From NCBI GenBank assembly GCA_964036315.1, contig OZ038517.1:47762237-47826236 (forward strand): a stretch of 64,000 nucleotides of DNA. The letters run 5' to 3'. This DNA is from Acanthosepion esculentum. Lineage: Eukaryota; Mollusca; Cephalopoda; Sepiida; Sepiidae. A program made the translations under genes and the position numbers. Position 1 is the stretch's first letter. The number at the start of each line of letters is the position of its first letter. The notes below the pieces were generated by a model, which saw nothing but the letters and a program-made list of their open reading frames with translations, was not told the origin of the DNA and did not search any database. Positions 43,808-54,720 of this stretch are shown here, piece by piece.

Positions 43808-43808
<1 letters not shown>
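43505..43808. mobile_element. TIR element with internal repeats (about 304 bp)
   Basis: Arms 43505-43565 (acttatttttatacagatcc...) and 43750-43808 are reverse complements over about 58 bp with few mismatches. Between them are three copies of a self-complementary phrase like ccttgatgaaattcatcaa next to gatggcgcc. A TA tract follows at 43812. Confidence 0.7.
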
Positions 43809-43811
<3 letters not shown>

Positions 43812-43854
<43 letters not shown>

Positions 43855-43864
43855 TATACATATA

Positions 43865-43912
<48 letters not shown>
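43812..43912. repeat. (TA)n microsatellite, interrupted
   Basis: About 100 bp of TA with a few tacatatata and tttatatata interruptions. Confidence 0.95.
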
Positions 43913-43914
<2 letters not shown>

Positions 43915-44029
43915 GCAATCATAATTCCTACGAACGTGGTCCTTTTTTTTTTTTTTTTGCGGGGGGGGGGATAATGTAACATTTCATTTGAAAGGAAACT
44001 TTTCTTGTTTTTACTTACCTGTTATGTCA

Positions 44030-44220
44030 GACTGTTCGTTGAAGATAAAGGACGATCCGTGTGTTCAAACTAAGACGAAGAAAGAGACGAGCTGGCCGTC
44101 GAGCCTTTTTTTGTATCGTCTTAGCTGAGGAGGAAGTGACGTAAGTCGGCGCTGATTGGACAGCAGTGGCTTTATTGGCGGAGTCCATTTGTTGCGTGCT
44201 TGGCGTATTTTTTTTGTTTG
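44030..44220 (-). promoter_or_regulatory. Candidate minus-strand promoter cluster
   Basis: On the minus strand: an NF-Y/CCAAT site (gtccaatcagcgcc), then a CRE-like ttacgtcac overlapping an ETS-like cttcctcc, all within 60 bp, in a locally GC-rich patch between AT-rich repeats. This is a typical TATA-less animal promoter grouping. A minus frame at 44353-44027 overlaps it but is not recognised. Could equally be an LTR. Confidence 0.3.
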
Positions 44221-44479
44221 TTTCAGGATCGCCTGCCGGAATAGTACTGTTTCGGTAGGGTCTCTTGGGCGAGCAAGTATGATGTTGGAAGACCCGAAAC
44301 TTGCCATGACTCCAAGTCATAACATCACTGACGAGGCGATCCTGAGCACTCATGGGAGTGTTTTCATAACAATATATATAAATATGGAAGATGTTTTAGT
44401 TGTTCCAACAAGAGAAAAGTATATTTTAAAAAGAAAGACATTTGTGTCACTACCACACAAAAACGAGAATGTTTAACAT

Positions 44480-44634
44480 CGAAAAACATAAGGAAAATTA
44501 ATTCATTTTAATAATATATGAGAAAATTGACCTTTTGCCTAAAGAAGGTCGTTTGACCTTAAACTTGTCTTAGAAAATTATGGAGAATATGTACATAATA
44601 TATAATTTTTTAGAAATCCACATTACAACCAAAA

Positions 44635-44677
<43 letters not shown>

Positions 44678-45347
44678 GTGTGTATTTAGGCAGCATTTTT
44701 TCATTCATACATGTTTCATTAAATAATATAGATAAATGTTGTCTATATATTTTATGTAAGTTCTTTTCATATCGCTATTCATTCATACGGAAAGCAGCTT
44801 AATAACATTATCATTAAACGAAGAAAGAAAATCACAATATTGATACATATTTTTTAATCCAATCTAAGCTTTCGGCTTACATAAACCATTATCAAAGATG
44901 ACAATTACACAATATATTAAGCAATACACGAACAAGAAATTGATGATAGTCTGTTTTTGTTTACATGGAAGATTTCCAAGTAACGATAAACTCGTGCATA
45001 TAAGACGCTGGAAGCGAAAATCGCACCACAGCTCGTGACGTCACACATGACCACGCGAGAGTGAATTCGAGAGGTATTAAGTTTGGGAAGCTGTTGGTAT
45101 AAACCAATGGCTTCTGTTACCAATTATAGGCATTTAAGAATATTTGTGGAGATTTCATAGTTTATTTTGTTCAAGTTAGGTTTCAACTGTTATAGCTTCC
45201 ATAATTTTTAGTTTTTGTTTATTGTTTTCATGTTTAATTATAGTTGTGTTTTCGACGAGGATTTTCCGGAATTGTGTATGCGGCCAGGCATGTTGTTTTA
45301 AATGCCTAAATATGTTAGAGTTATCATTCAAATGTAGTGTCAAGTGT

Positions 45348-45350
<3 letters not shown>
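44480..45350. other. Unassigned sequence with (TA)n at 44640-44675 and a CRE site
   Basis: A perfect CRE palindrome tgacgtca at 45036-45043. gcttacataaaccattatca near 44878 belongs to the ctttgataatgg...gccgaaagc signature on the minus strand. No gene identified. Confidence 0.35.

Positions 45351-45351
<1 letters not shown>

Positions 45352-45409
<58 letters not shown>
45352..45409. repeat. (TA)n microsatellite
   Basis: About 29 TA dinucleotides; another tract at 45562-45589 directly precedes the large palindrome. Confidence 0.95.
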
Positions 45410-45415
<6 letters not shown>

Positions 45416-45590
45416 CGAAAATTACAACATAAATATGTTATAAAATCACTACAAAAGTAGCCATTTTGTTACAACACTTCTGGTGTATTATTAAGTGATA
45501 GTATTTTTTGGTTATTGGAATTAAGAATAGTATTTTTAGGCTCTTCCATATGCACCAATCCTATATATATATATATATATATATATATAA

Positions 45591-45872
45591 CGCTATTCAT
45601 TCATACGGAAAGCAGATAATGAAGTTAATGATATGGCAAGAATCACTCTCGCAAACAATTTTTAATAATAAAATACATTAACCTCGAATCCGTTAATGAA
45701 TGGTATGATCCTTGTTTATAAAGACCTGATGAAACCGGAATTTATAAACAAGGATCATACCATTCATTAACGGATTCGAGGTTAATGTATTTTATCATTA
45801 AAAATTGTTTGCGAGAGTGATTCTTGCCATATCATTAACTTCATTATCTGCTTTTCGTATGAATGATTCGCG
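45591..45872. repeat. Near-perfect palindrome, 132-bp arms
   Basis: Left arm 45591-45722 and right arm 45741-45872 are reverse complements with only a few mismatches or indels; the spacer (45723-45740) is gacctgatgaaaccggaa. Arms include cattaacctcgaatccgtta and tggcaagaatcactctcgca. No coding region. TA tracts lie on both sides. Confidence 0.92.
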
Positions 45873-45899
45873 TAATATAAATTGAAACCGCACCACATA

Positions 45900-45903
45900 C
45901 TTG

Positions 45904-45945
<42 letters not shown>

Positions 45946-46093
45946 GCACATTGAATGCTGGTGCTCAGTGTATTATAGCAGAGCTATAATTTGTATTAAT
46001 AATAAATATACATTTTCTTTATTAACTGGTAGCACAACTCTGAATTTCATGCGCAACGCAATCTTCAGATACTGATTGAAAACTGACCACTGC

Positions 46094-46165
<72 letters not shown>
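45900..46165. repeat. (TA)n and (TA)n-(GA)n tracts around a repeat tail
   Basis: TA at 45909-45943 and 46099-46130, the latter running into (GA)n to 46163. Between them on the minus strand, ctgaagattgcgttgcgcat then gaaa (46068-46045) fits the hairpin signature described in the findings. Confidence 0.85.
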
Positions 46166-46309
46166 AATGTATTATATCCAACGATTATTTAATATATTTT
46201 CTGTTTATACGTTATTTTAATTGCGTGAATTTATTTAAGTGCTCTGTTTTTTTTAATAAACAGTATCAATTACATTTACGCGCCTGAATGTTTGAGAAAT
46301 TCCATAGAA

Positions 46310-46410
46310 AATATGCGTTCACTGACACGAATCAAACCTGTGTCCTATACAGAAACGTCAATGGATCTGACGTGATATACCTCTCAGCTACAGAGATTGC
46401 GTCTGGTTAG
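46310..46410 (-). mobile_element. tRNA-like SINE head (probable)
   Basis: Minus strand: A-box-like tagctgagaggtatatcac, then about 45 bp later B-box-like caggtttgattcgtgtc. The acceptor arms do not pair well, so a SINE head rather than a tRNA gene. Confidence 0.45.
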
Positions 46411-46443
46411 CATAGTCCTTATTACAGTTTATAAACAATTACT

Positions 46444-46481
<38 letters not shown>

Positions 46482-47390
46482 ATATATATATTTGCGATTA
46501 ATATAAACACCAACGACCAGATGTTATGGGGTAAATGTATAACAGAGGCTAATTACATTTACGCCTAACAACCACCTGCCTACTTTCACAGAGATGGCTG
46601 GTCGAACTTAATATATATATAAATATGTTTATTGTTCGAGTTGCGGTGAATGGGTAGAGTGTGGTGAAGGGGGAATCACAGAGGTTTGGGTTGCACATAC
46701 AGGAATTGATGGGGACAAAACTTCAGCGAACCTCTAGGCAGCCTCTTTGACCAGATCAAGAATTGAACCAGTTTTATAACATTTGGACACCCACGCAACT
46801 TCACGTGGCTACAGCTTCTTCCGTTATGCTGTCTACGCAACTTTGTGCAGCCACACCGCTTTCAGCGTGCGCCCACACAAGCACGCATTTCCTTCTGCGC
46901 AGAACACATGTTTGTCCTGTTTATTCAAGGTGCAGGACATCTGTGTGTCCTGTTCATTTTAGCCACCGGATGCATTTCTTGTTTATGCTATCATCAGTTC
47001 TGATGTCCGCTCACACACTGATGCGGCAGAAGTAGGTATTTAACTCTCTCTCCCCACTAAGACGAGTTTTGACACAAGGTCAGTTTTTAAGGTAGGGACC
47101 TGAGCGCGTACACCCGGTTAAGAAACAAAAAATGCCCTCAGCATCCGCGAGCGTCGGTTGCGCTGGCCTGGGTGCGAGCACCAGTCCCTCTCTCTGATGC
47201 AATGAGAGTGCGCAGCCTTGGGCAGCTGTCCCCCAGGACTGGACACCTCTCAGTATAATTTTCCTCAGTTGCGACTTTGACGGAGTCGCCCTTGAGCGCA
47301 CTCTGCCCAAAGACAGAGACGCAACTGAGAGATGATAAATAATGTGTTACAAACTACTCGAAAGAGCATCTGACACACTGATGCAGCAGA
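46411..47390. other. Unassigned sequence with (TA)n at 46447-46490
   Basis: A GC-richer block 46780-47330 contains two copies of acacactgatgc.gcagaagta (47014 and 47374), a small direct repeat. The frames at 46763-47035 (plus) and 47310-47080 (minus) are unrecognised. Confidence 0.35.
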
Positions 47391-47399
47391 AGTATGGTC

Positions 47400-47765
47400 A
47401 AATGTCTTTCCTCAACCGATATCCAACACTCTTTGATACCTCAACCACATGAATTTAAGCGCAGTACTAGATTGGCAAGTAAGTCTCATCGTTTTACTGT
47501 TCAAATAGCTAGAAACAACCGTCAGTTCTATTTTAATAGTTTCTTTTATCACCCTTATTGTCTTTGGGATTCTCTTCCAGTTTCGGGCTTCCTTGTCACT
47601 GAGAATCTTGAAAAATTTAAATGCAGCATCAATTACCATCTTCTGTCTTTCTGTAGCCTGTCCTTTCATTGTCCTTTCTCCTCACTTCTCATTCTCTTCT
47701 AATCCCATTAATCCCCTGTATCTTAGTGGCTTTATTACCTTGCTCGGGGTGAAATGATTATAAAA
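47400..47765 (+). pseudogene. LINE family 1 C-terminus and 3' end
   Basis: Reads PQPHEFKRSTRLASKSHRFT, then IARNNRQFYFNSFFYHPYCL, WDSLPVSGF and KFKCSINYHL, the last ~75 residues of the family-1 RT, followed by cttgctcggggtgaaatgat and poly-A-like sequence. Open for about 80 codons but 5'-truncated. Confidence 0.8.
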
Positions 47766-47857
47766 TAAAAAGAAACGGATTCTCATGGAGTGTAGATAAA
47801 TTTAAAATGATCAGAATTCATACTGTATTTGCATGTATGTATTTTTACTATATATAT

Positions 47858-47902
<45 letters not shown>

Positions 47903-48215
47903 GCGATTTAAGAAACAGTAGATATTTCTCTGACCAATCCTAATCGTTTTATTACCCCTTCAACAGAAGAATTTTTTCTGCACAAGTCCAAGAAAAATTT
48001 CATTAATACTACTCACAAAAGACAATGGTTAAACATCGGAAAACATAAGGAAAATTAATTCCTTTTAATAAAACGTAGAAATAACCATTATTTGCCTGAT
48101 GAAGGTGATGAGACTGGAAACCCGTGTAGCAAAAATATGGAAAACAAAGTATAATATATATTTTTAAAAATCCACATTATAACCAAAAATGTTTGCGGCT
48201 TCTCTCTTCTCTTTA

Positions 48216-48290
<75 letters not shown>

Positions 48291-48544
48291 TTGCATGTGG
48301 AAATTGAAAGGCAAAATAAATCCTTACTTTATTGTGATGCTTTTCTCGTGTAAAGTGGGGCACAGTTTTGAAATGTGCAAACAGAAGGTTTTCTCAAGTA
48401 TACAGGCGGTTGATGGAGTGTTTACTCAAATGCGGGTGTACACTAAATGTAATGCTTGAAGTAATAAAAATATGTTAGATTAAAAAAATTAAATCCAATA
48501 ATTCTTCAGAAATTGCATTTTTTACATATTGTGTTCTTAGTCTC
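47766..48544. other. Unassigned sequence with TA tracts (47850-47900, 48215-48288)
   Basis: Between the TA tracts: gtttttcattaa-like AT-rich DNA and the plus-strand signature cctgatgaaggtgatgagac then ggaaac at 48096-48121. The flank aacatcg.aaaacataaggaaa recurs at 44475 and 48033, so this is a dispersed repeat present twice. Confidence 0.45.
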
Positions 48545-49027
48545 GCAGTCGTGATGAACTACTGATCAGGAGATTGGAGGTTTTGAGGAGCGTGGAACCA
48601 CCTCTTAATTGCTGTTGTTTCCAGGTCTATCCTAACTTGGTGTGGTAGCACCTGTTAGGGTCCCAGTTATAAACAAATAGTGACTCTGCCAAACAAAAGA
48701 AAAACACCATGAAAGTATAAAAATACATTTTTATAGTAAAAATACCAGCAAATGATGTTTATATAAAAAAAAATTACCAACCAGACATAATTATAGTAAT
48801 ATTACCAGCAATATATTTTGTCTGTAGTTCAAGGCATACAACTGCGTTCAAAATATATTTAACCATAAAGCCATAAAATTGTATTCAAAATATTCAGATT
48901 TTGACACTGAATAACCCTTGAAGGTTGATATGTTGCTAAACAAAATCAACCAAACAACCAACATGAAAGAACTCATTCATGATGTTACTCTATATAACAT
49001 CCTACAATTTCTTAAGGAAATCAAACG

Positions 49028-49243
49028 ACATTATTTACATTATTGGGACCATTGTCCTCATCTTTGTTGCCATATTTATTACAACGGTTCGACCGTTGTA
49101 CGATCCGGCCTTTTTCAGGTGGTTGGAATGTCGAACTGAACCCTTTATTTCGTTCACTGGGGTAGACTGTTCTAGTTTCACGTGCCATGTTCAATGGATG
49201 TCAGTTATCAGTTATCTCCTGTTAATTTCCCTCTGAAAGTTCT
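49028..49243 (-). mobile_element. tRNA-derived SINE, copy 6 (headless, minus)
   Basis: Minus-strand body and tail of the SINE with the central hairpin near 49070-49112, altered to cggtcgaacc. It ends at gaaagttcta, lacking the tRNA head, exactly where the next SINE starts on the plus strand. Confidence 0.8.
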
Positions 49244-49560
49244 ACACAAGGACACATGGCACAGTGGATAAGGGCGTTAGTTAGATCCAGTGACAGGACC
49301 CAAAGAGTGTGAGTTCAATACATGGTTAAGGCAGTGGAGAACTTTGAGAGGGGAATTAACAGGAGATAACTGATAACTGACATCCATTATACATGGCCCA
49401 TGGAACTAGAAGTCTACCCCAGTGAGCGAAATAAAGGGTCCAGTTCGACATTCCAACCACCTGAAGAAGGCCGGAGCGTACAACGGCCGAAACGTTGTAA
49501 TGGCTTCAAAGATGAGGACAATAGTCCGAATAATGTAAATAATGTACATAATACCTCATC
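49244..49560 (+). mobile_element. tRNA-derived SINE, copy 7 (full length, plus)
   Basis: Starts caaggacacatggcacagtg, B-box-like gtgagttcaatac, intact hairpin 49461-49493, tail taatgtaaataatgtacata. With copy 6 it forms an inverted pair whose shared ~200 bp could fold into a long RNA hairpin. Confidence 0.85.
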
Positions 49561-49790
49561 TCAGAAATATAGACGGAAAAATAGACGGAAATATAAACAA
49601 AACTACAACATAAAACACATATATCACCACCTCTAGTAATTTTGTCCACACAAACATGTATATGAACAAGAGCTCAGTATCATCTACCATGTATTCAATT
49701 GCGGAAGCAGAATAACAAAGCTCCCAAGAAAATTAAATTTTGGCATTAAATGACCCATAAGGATTCGATATGCCATTAAACAAACAAATC

Positions 49791-50665
49791 AAATCTTAGT
49801 CTCATAAAAATCAGAATATAAATATATCGAACTTATTTTTTTCCCCTCGCCACATTCATTCATCATACAGAGATAAGACTCTTCTGGGATGCTTTTAGCA
49901 AACCCTTGCAATCAGGGACCCTGGTTTGTACGGGCATTTGTCGCTTATCAAATTTTGACTTCTACTTGATAAATAACGGCTGAAACACATAGTACGTGTT
50001 ATTTCCCCTTCACCCAGACATTGGTAGCCAATCTACACCCTTGTCAAAACACGGTGGGTGGGAGGCTTTGGTTTGGTCGGGAAGAGCCTGCTGCCCGAAT
50101 AATGTATGACATGCTCAGCCGAGCGCAAAGCCGACATTCTAGCCAAATATTATAACACTCACTTTGCTCAACTCGCCCAACCTTCCTCTAAACCCTCTCT
50201 CCATTTCTATTTCATTTTATCAATCATTCAGGGAATATTGTTTCAGAGACGTTGGGATTTGCAGTGTTGAGTCATTCGGACCCGGGGACAAGGGGTGCGA
50301 AAAAAGCATGTAGGTGAAAGGATGTAGACGGACTTAGATGCAAAAGGAAAAACGAGGGAAACTCTGATTTTAACAAGGTCAGCCGGAAATTGCCTTTAGA
50401 TACTTTCGATATGGCTTTGATTGAAATCAGAGGTTTGGTTGCAAAACCGTGACTGTTGTCGATAATGGCTTCATCCGTTAACAAATTACGAACGACAACT
50501 CTGACCGCAGTCAATTTGTTCTAAATAGGGAGTATACTTTTTTTAAATTTAGATCTGAGCCTTGGATTCTTGAGGAAAAGGGGGCCTGATTTATAAGTCA
50601 GTAAGATTAAATTGATCTGAGAGTTCTTTTTGTTTTTTAATATTCTGTCGATGTTTGCTATATTC
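49791..50665. other. Unassigned, possibly unique, sequence
   Basis: Few repeat features. The piece ggctttgattgaaatcagag gtttggttgcaaaaccgtga at 50410-50450 recurs at 53690-53730. The minus frame 50514-50272 is unrecognised. Confidence 0.3.
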
Positions 50666-50670
50666 CGTGC

Positions 50671-51058
50671 TAAGGGAATAAATACTTAACACCAGGTGGG
50701 CAATAGAAGAAAAGTTTATTGTACACAACCAGTACAATATGAAATACGATAGTTATACACACAGGTCAATCTAATAGTGAGTGCCACTAATTGGAAGGTC
50801 GGACGTGCTTGCGTCTTCTCTCTCTCTCTCTCTTAATATTTAACCCCCCCCATGAGAAATGTATGTGGCACAAGGCCGAATTTACCGTGGGTTTTATGAG
50901 CCCGTAGGCTCAGCCAAAAATATTCCCTTAGAACCCGCATAAGCGGGTTCAGGGTCTGTCTACCTCCCCGGAGGAATCTTTGCCCTTCGGCAAAGCCTCG
51001 TCCGGGTTCCTCTCTGCTCAAGGCAAAGAGTTCAACAGTGAAGAACAGGAGAGAGCAC

Positions 51059-51103
<45 letters not shown>

Positions 51104-51190
51104 CTCTCGTAGACAGTTGAATTTTGTAGGTACTTACTACCTATAGTGTAATCATTCATGGGGTGATTGGTTATTCCATTACATCAATGT
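50671..51190 (-). mobile_element. LTR family 1, copy 2 (inverted)
   Basis: The minus strand parallels the solo LTR at 8879-9432 through gagcagagaggaacccgg, gcctcgtccggg, acccgcttatgcgggttc, ggctgagcctacgggctca and cttgtgccacata. On the plus strand it ends ttattccattaca. Boundaries are tentative and no target duplication was found. It has an internal (CT)n run at 51063-51099. Confidence 0.6.
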
Positions 51191-51289
51191 TATTATTGCT
51201 TTTTGTACATCAGACTTCCAGGTTTTCCAGTTTGTCAGATTGATTGATTGATTTGTTTTTTACGGATTACCAACTTTTTTGCAAGTTAT

Positions 51290-52574
51290 TTAACCCCTTC
51301 GCTGCCAATTATTTTGGGGAAAATGTTTCCTTTTCAGATAAATTATTTTTATTTGTTTTTAATATAGTAACTATGAAACTGAGGCACCTTGAAGTATCCG
51401 GGCGGTGGCTAACACCTTGTCGGGTTACCTCCTCGTAATTTTCGAAACCGTTACTAGGGGACGCTCTCCGGCATTATAAATACCGTTATAATTTTTTATC
51501 ACTCTTTTCTGATCTTATCCATCAACATGTAAGTCTGTCGGAGTTAGCTCCTCCTCAGTTTCCTTAATCCTTCAACAGGGGTCTCTCTTCCCTGGCTATA
51601 TATACTGGCTGACCCTTCTCTCTCTTTCTTTTTCGTCTCAGGCCTTGGGCCACTACCTCGCGCGGAGGCGAGGTAAAATCTCTCTTTTCTTCCACTTAGG
51701 CCAATATGTGACCTCTCACAGATACATTGTTTCCCAAATTTTGGGAACGCGCTAAGAACAATACACGTACATACGAACACTTACAACACACACACACACA
51801 CATAATTTCTCCATACAAACACTATGTAACTTTTCATGTCTTTGTGTATTAATATATATTTGTTTACCCATATATATCGGTCTTGTTTGTTTTCTTTGTC
51901 TTCTTTGGACTTAATTAAAGTCCGACATTCTTATGTAGCTGGACCGGCCAGCAGGAAAGTTTAACCTTCTGATATATCTTCGCTTCACCCCCCCCCCCCA
52001 CGGTCCCCTACAAGTCTTTCAAGGAAAAACGCTTTACCTTTTTGGAAACTCATAAACAACACATACCCACACATTCACACATTTCACATACTTTGGACCA
52101 AAAAGATTCCACATTCATTTGTTACAAACATTATTGACTTTGTCACTTGTAACCTTTTGTTGTTAATACATTGTCATTTGTTTGTACATATATATATATC
52201 GGTCCTTATCGTTTCTTTACATATGTTTACGTGGACTCACACTCCGAGTCCGCCATGTTTGTTGTGGGCATTTCAGGAGACACACGCGTTTATCTCTCAT
52301 ACACAGACCTGCAACAACCTCTACCAGACATATGAGTTGACAATTGGACTCATTTCAAGCTCAGAAGCGCATAAAGTAGCTAACACCTCTATCAGACATA
52401 TGAGTTGACAATTGGACTCATTTCAAGCCCAGAAGCGCATAAAATGAATCGAGATTAATGTAGTTAGGTTTAGAGCGTTATGCCTTGGACGTGTTTATTC
52501 GTCTGTGTCTGAAAAAGTCACTTTTGGTAAAAACGTCTATTATACATCTACGTCTTTGCCGGGGAAGAGGTTAA
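51290..52574. mobile_element. piggyBac-like non-autonomous element carrying a nested LTR
   Basis: TTAA at 51290-51293 is followed by ccccttcgctgcc. At the far end gccggggaagagg precedes TTAA at 52571-52574. The termini are imperfect inverted repeats and TTAA is the piggyBac target. Subterminal gaaactgaggcaccttgaag and atgagttgacaattggactc recur at 53376 and, inverted, near 55.83-55.91 kb. The latter phrase is itself tandemly duplicated (52331, 52397). No transposase. Confidence 0.5.
51536..52012 (+). mobile_element. LTR-like solo element, family 2, copy 2 (477 bp) with target duplication
   Basis: Begins tgtcggagttag, ends ggtcccctaca and is bracketed by agtc (51532-51535 and 52013-52016; an aagtc reading is also possible). 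The sequence left and right of it joins seamlessly in a paralog at 53530-53545 (aacatgtaaatctttcaagg), which is the empty site. A TATA-like tggctatatatactgg lies near 51594. Relative of 6196-6736 in inverse orientation. Confidence 0.7.
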
Positions 52575-52724
52575 AGCCAGAAAATATGTTTTGGTGTTAA
52601 AGAATTTTTTAGGAAATGAAAGAGCTTTACTGATACATATTTTATTATTTAATCTATACCTGGGGGGTGGGGAAGAAGTAGATTAATACCTTCCCCAATG
52701 GTATTTGTGCGTAAGTAAATATAA
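52575..52724. other. Short unassigned spacer
   Basis: AT-rich, then ggggggtggggaagaag; may be the 3' body of the tRNA-like SINE on the minus strand. Confidence 0.3.
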
Positions 52725-52800
52725 TGAACCTGACTGGAATTGGAACTCGGCTCTCAGATTTCTAATTTTGAGTTGTTATCCATTACGCCACCTGCACATC
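52725..52800 (-). mobile_element. tRNA-like SINE head
   Basis: Minus strand: gcaggtggcgtaatggataa (A-box-like) then about 40 bp to gagttccaattccagtc (B-box-like). Different from the main SINE family. Confidence 0.5.
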
Positions 52801-52809
52801 CCAACTTCC

Positions 52810-53371
52810 AGCCTATGGTATTGCTATGCTTTATCTTTGCAAGAGTCTGAGTAGACCAAAGATGGAGTATTGCTGTTACATTTGGGCACTTTCCAGCCTC
52901 GGCTGAGTTTTTGCAGCCGTGTGAGTGATGAATAGTTTCCCGCTTTTCAAGTCCTTTTCCCCAGACGCAAGATTGCTATCCTCTCACTACCATGGTAATT
53001 TTCATGGCAAATGTTTGGATGGACTACATCCATTGGTTCCACTAGTTCAGGCCTTCACAGTTTGCACCCACCATACCACCTACAGTGAGTCGGCTCTTCT
53101 TCATCCCATTCATATTCCAATAGTAAGGAGTAAGTTCCACTAAGACAGCTTCTTCCCAGAACAGGTCTGGTGCCCCTGCTATATATTTAGACGTTCTTAA
53201 TAAAATCCAAAGAAGAATCTGCAGTGTTATTGGTCCTTACCTGGCATCGCAGCTTCAGTCTCTTTCCCACCGCCATAACGTAGATTCCCTGTACCTTTTC
53301 CATAAATACTTTAATGGTAATTGTTCTGATGAACTTTTCTCTCTGGTACCCAGACTTTATGAATTTAAACG
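52810..53371 (+). pseudogene. Chimeric LINE debris: family 2 joined to family 1
   Basis: 52818-53160 reads family-2-like RT C-terminus (SRPKMEYCCYIWA, HYHGNFHGKCLDGLHPLVPL, then DSFFPE). From about 53163 the text switches to family 1 (GAPAIYLDVLNKIQRRICSV-like, QSLSHRHNVDSLYLFHKYFN). The switch has no poly-A or repeat boundary. Frames are broken in both parts. Confidence 0.6.
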
Positions 53372-53735
53372 CAGTATGAAACTGAGGCACCTTGAAGTAT
53401 CCGGACGGTGGCTAACACCTTGTTGGGTTACCTCCTTGTAATTTTTGAAACCGTTACTAGGGGACGCTCTCCGGCATTATAAATACTGTTGTAATTTTTT
53501 ATCACTCTTTTCTGATCTTATCCATCAACATGTAAATCTTTCAAGGAAAAACGCGTTGCCTTTTGGAAAACACATGAACAATACATACCCACACACGTAC
53601 ATACACGCATTCACTCACTTCACATACTTTGGACCAAACCAGTTTCCATATTCATTTGTTACACACATTATTGGCTATGTCACATTATGGCTTTGATTGA
53701 AATCAGGGGTTTGGTTACAAAACCGTGACTGGAAA
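53372..53735. mobile_element. Insertion splitting a LINE; paralog of the 51.3-52.2-kb element
   Basis: Interrupts family-1 LINE text between gaatttaaacgcag and aaggtctcatcattttac. Contains gaaactgaggcaccttgaag, a TATA-like gcattataaatactg, ctttcaaggaaaaacgc and ttcacatactttggacc, all matching 51363-51535 plus 52013-52155. It lacks the nested LTR, so it supplies the empty site. Confidence 0.65.
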
Positions 53736-54505
53736 CAAGGTCTCATCATTTTACAGTTGATATGGCTAACTGTAACCGTAAGTTCTATGCTGAGAGTTTT
53801 CTCTCTCGCACTTCTTGCTTGTGGAATTCTCTTTCTGGCTTCTTGCTTTCCAGTCAATATTGATCTTCAAAAATTTAAATGCAATGTCAATCATTATCGA
53901 CTTTCTTTTCACTCTTCTATTGAAACACTAAGAGAAGCCTTTTTATCTTATATTCGCATGGCTGATGCTAACCTCCAGGAGAGTGGCTTATTGTGCCTTC
54001 TGCTGAGATGAAGCAGAAAGATTATATTGAATCAATTGCTACGTCTGCTGCTAGGAAAGTTGGTTCATTGTGCTGTGCTAGCATTTTTCCCGTCAACATC
54101 TATAACATTTATAAGTCTGCCATTCATTCACTCATTCATGATTTGAATATTGCTGCCACACCCGGTCTGGTGCTCCTGCTATACATTTAGAGATTCTTGA
54201 TAAAATCCAAAATATCTCATAATTTTACAGTTGAAATGGCTAACCGTAAGTTCTATGCTGAGAGTTTCTTCTCTCGCATTTCGCTCTTCTGGAACCCTTT
54301 TCTGGCCTCGTGATTTGCTGTCAACTTTGATCTCCAAAAATGTAGATGTAATGTCAGTTGTTATCTTCCGTCTTCTTAATTCTTTTATTGTTCTCCCTCC
54401 TAAATAGTATTTTTTTTTCATATCCTCTAACATTCAGTAACCTATTGCATCCCAATGGCTTTATTGCCTTGCTTCGGATGAAATGATTTAAAAAAAAAAA
54501 AAAGA
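53736..54505 (+). pseudogene. LINE family 1 C-termini, two overlapping broken copies
   Basis: 53736-53930 continues the split LINE (SHHFTVDMANCNRKFYAESF-like, LRTSCLWNSLSGF, then NIDLQKFKCNVNHYRL). A second piece from 53995 (QKDYIESIATSAARKVGSLC, then PGLVLLLYI) runs through another C-terminus to the family tail ttgccttgcttcggatgaaa and poly-A at 54470-54505. Confidence 0.7.
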
Positions 54506-54529
54506 ACTGTTGCAGTTTAGACTTGACTC

Positions 54530-54720
54530 CTGAGGAGATGCTTCCCCGAGTGCTACAATCTTCACCTCTTCAAGCCTAGGGTCAACAATTATATATCCTT
54601 GATATTTCCATAATATGCACTTCTCACTTCATCCATTTACACCCTCACAACAACCTCATTCAATATCCCTCTACCTTGAGTGGCTCTCGGGATTTATATT
54701 TAACGAATGATAGTTTAAAA
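54530..54720 (+). mobile_element. LINE family 2 3' end
   Basis: gctacaatcttcacctcttc aagcc, then ccctctaccttgagtggctc, as at 16.7-16.85 kb. 5'-truncated. Confidence 0.55.

Larger units (their letters stand above)
48545..49790 (-). mobile_element. Composite element, copy 3 (inverted), with nested SINE pair
   Basis: Inverted right flank at 48550-48675 (gatcaggagattggaggt, ggtagcacctgttagggtcc) and inverted left flank at 49735-49790 (tggcattaaatgaccc, gatatgccattaaacaaac). The interior holds decayed accagca/aaattacc units and two SINEs in opposite orientation. Confidence 0.5.
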
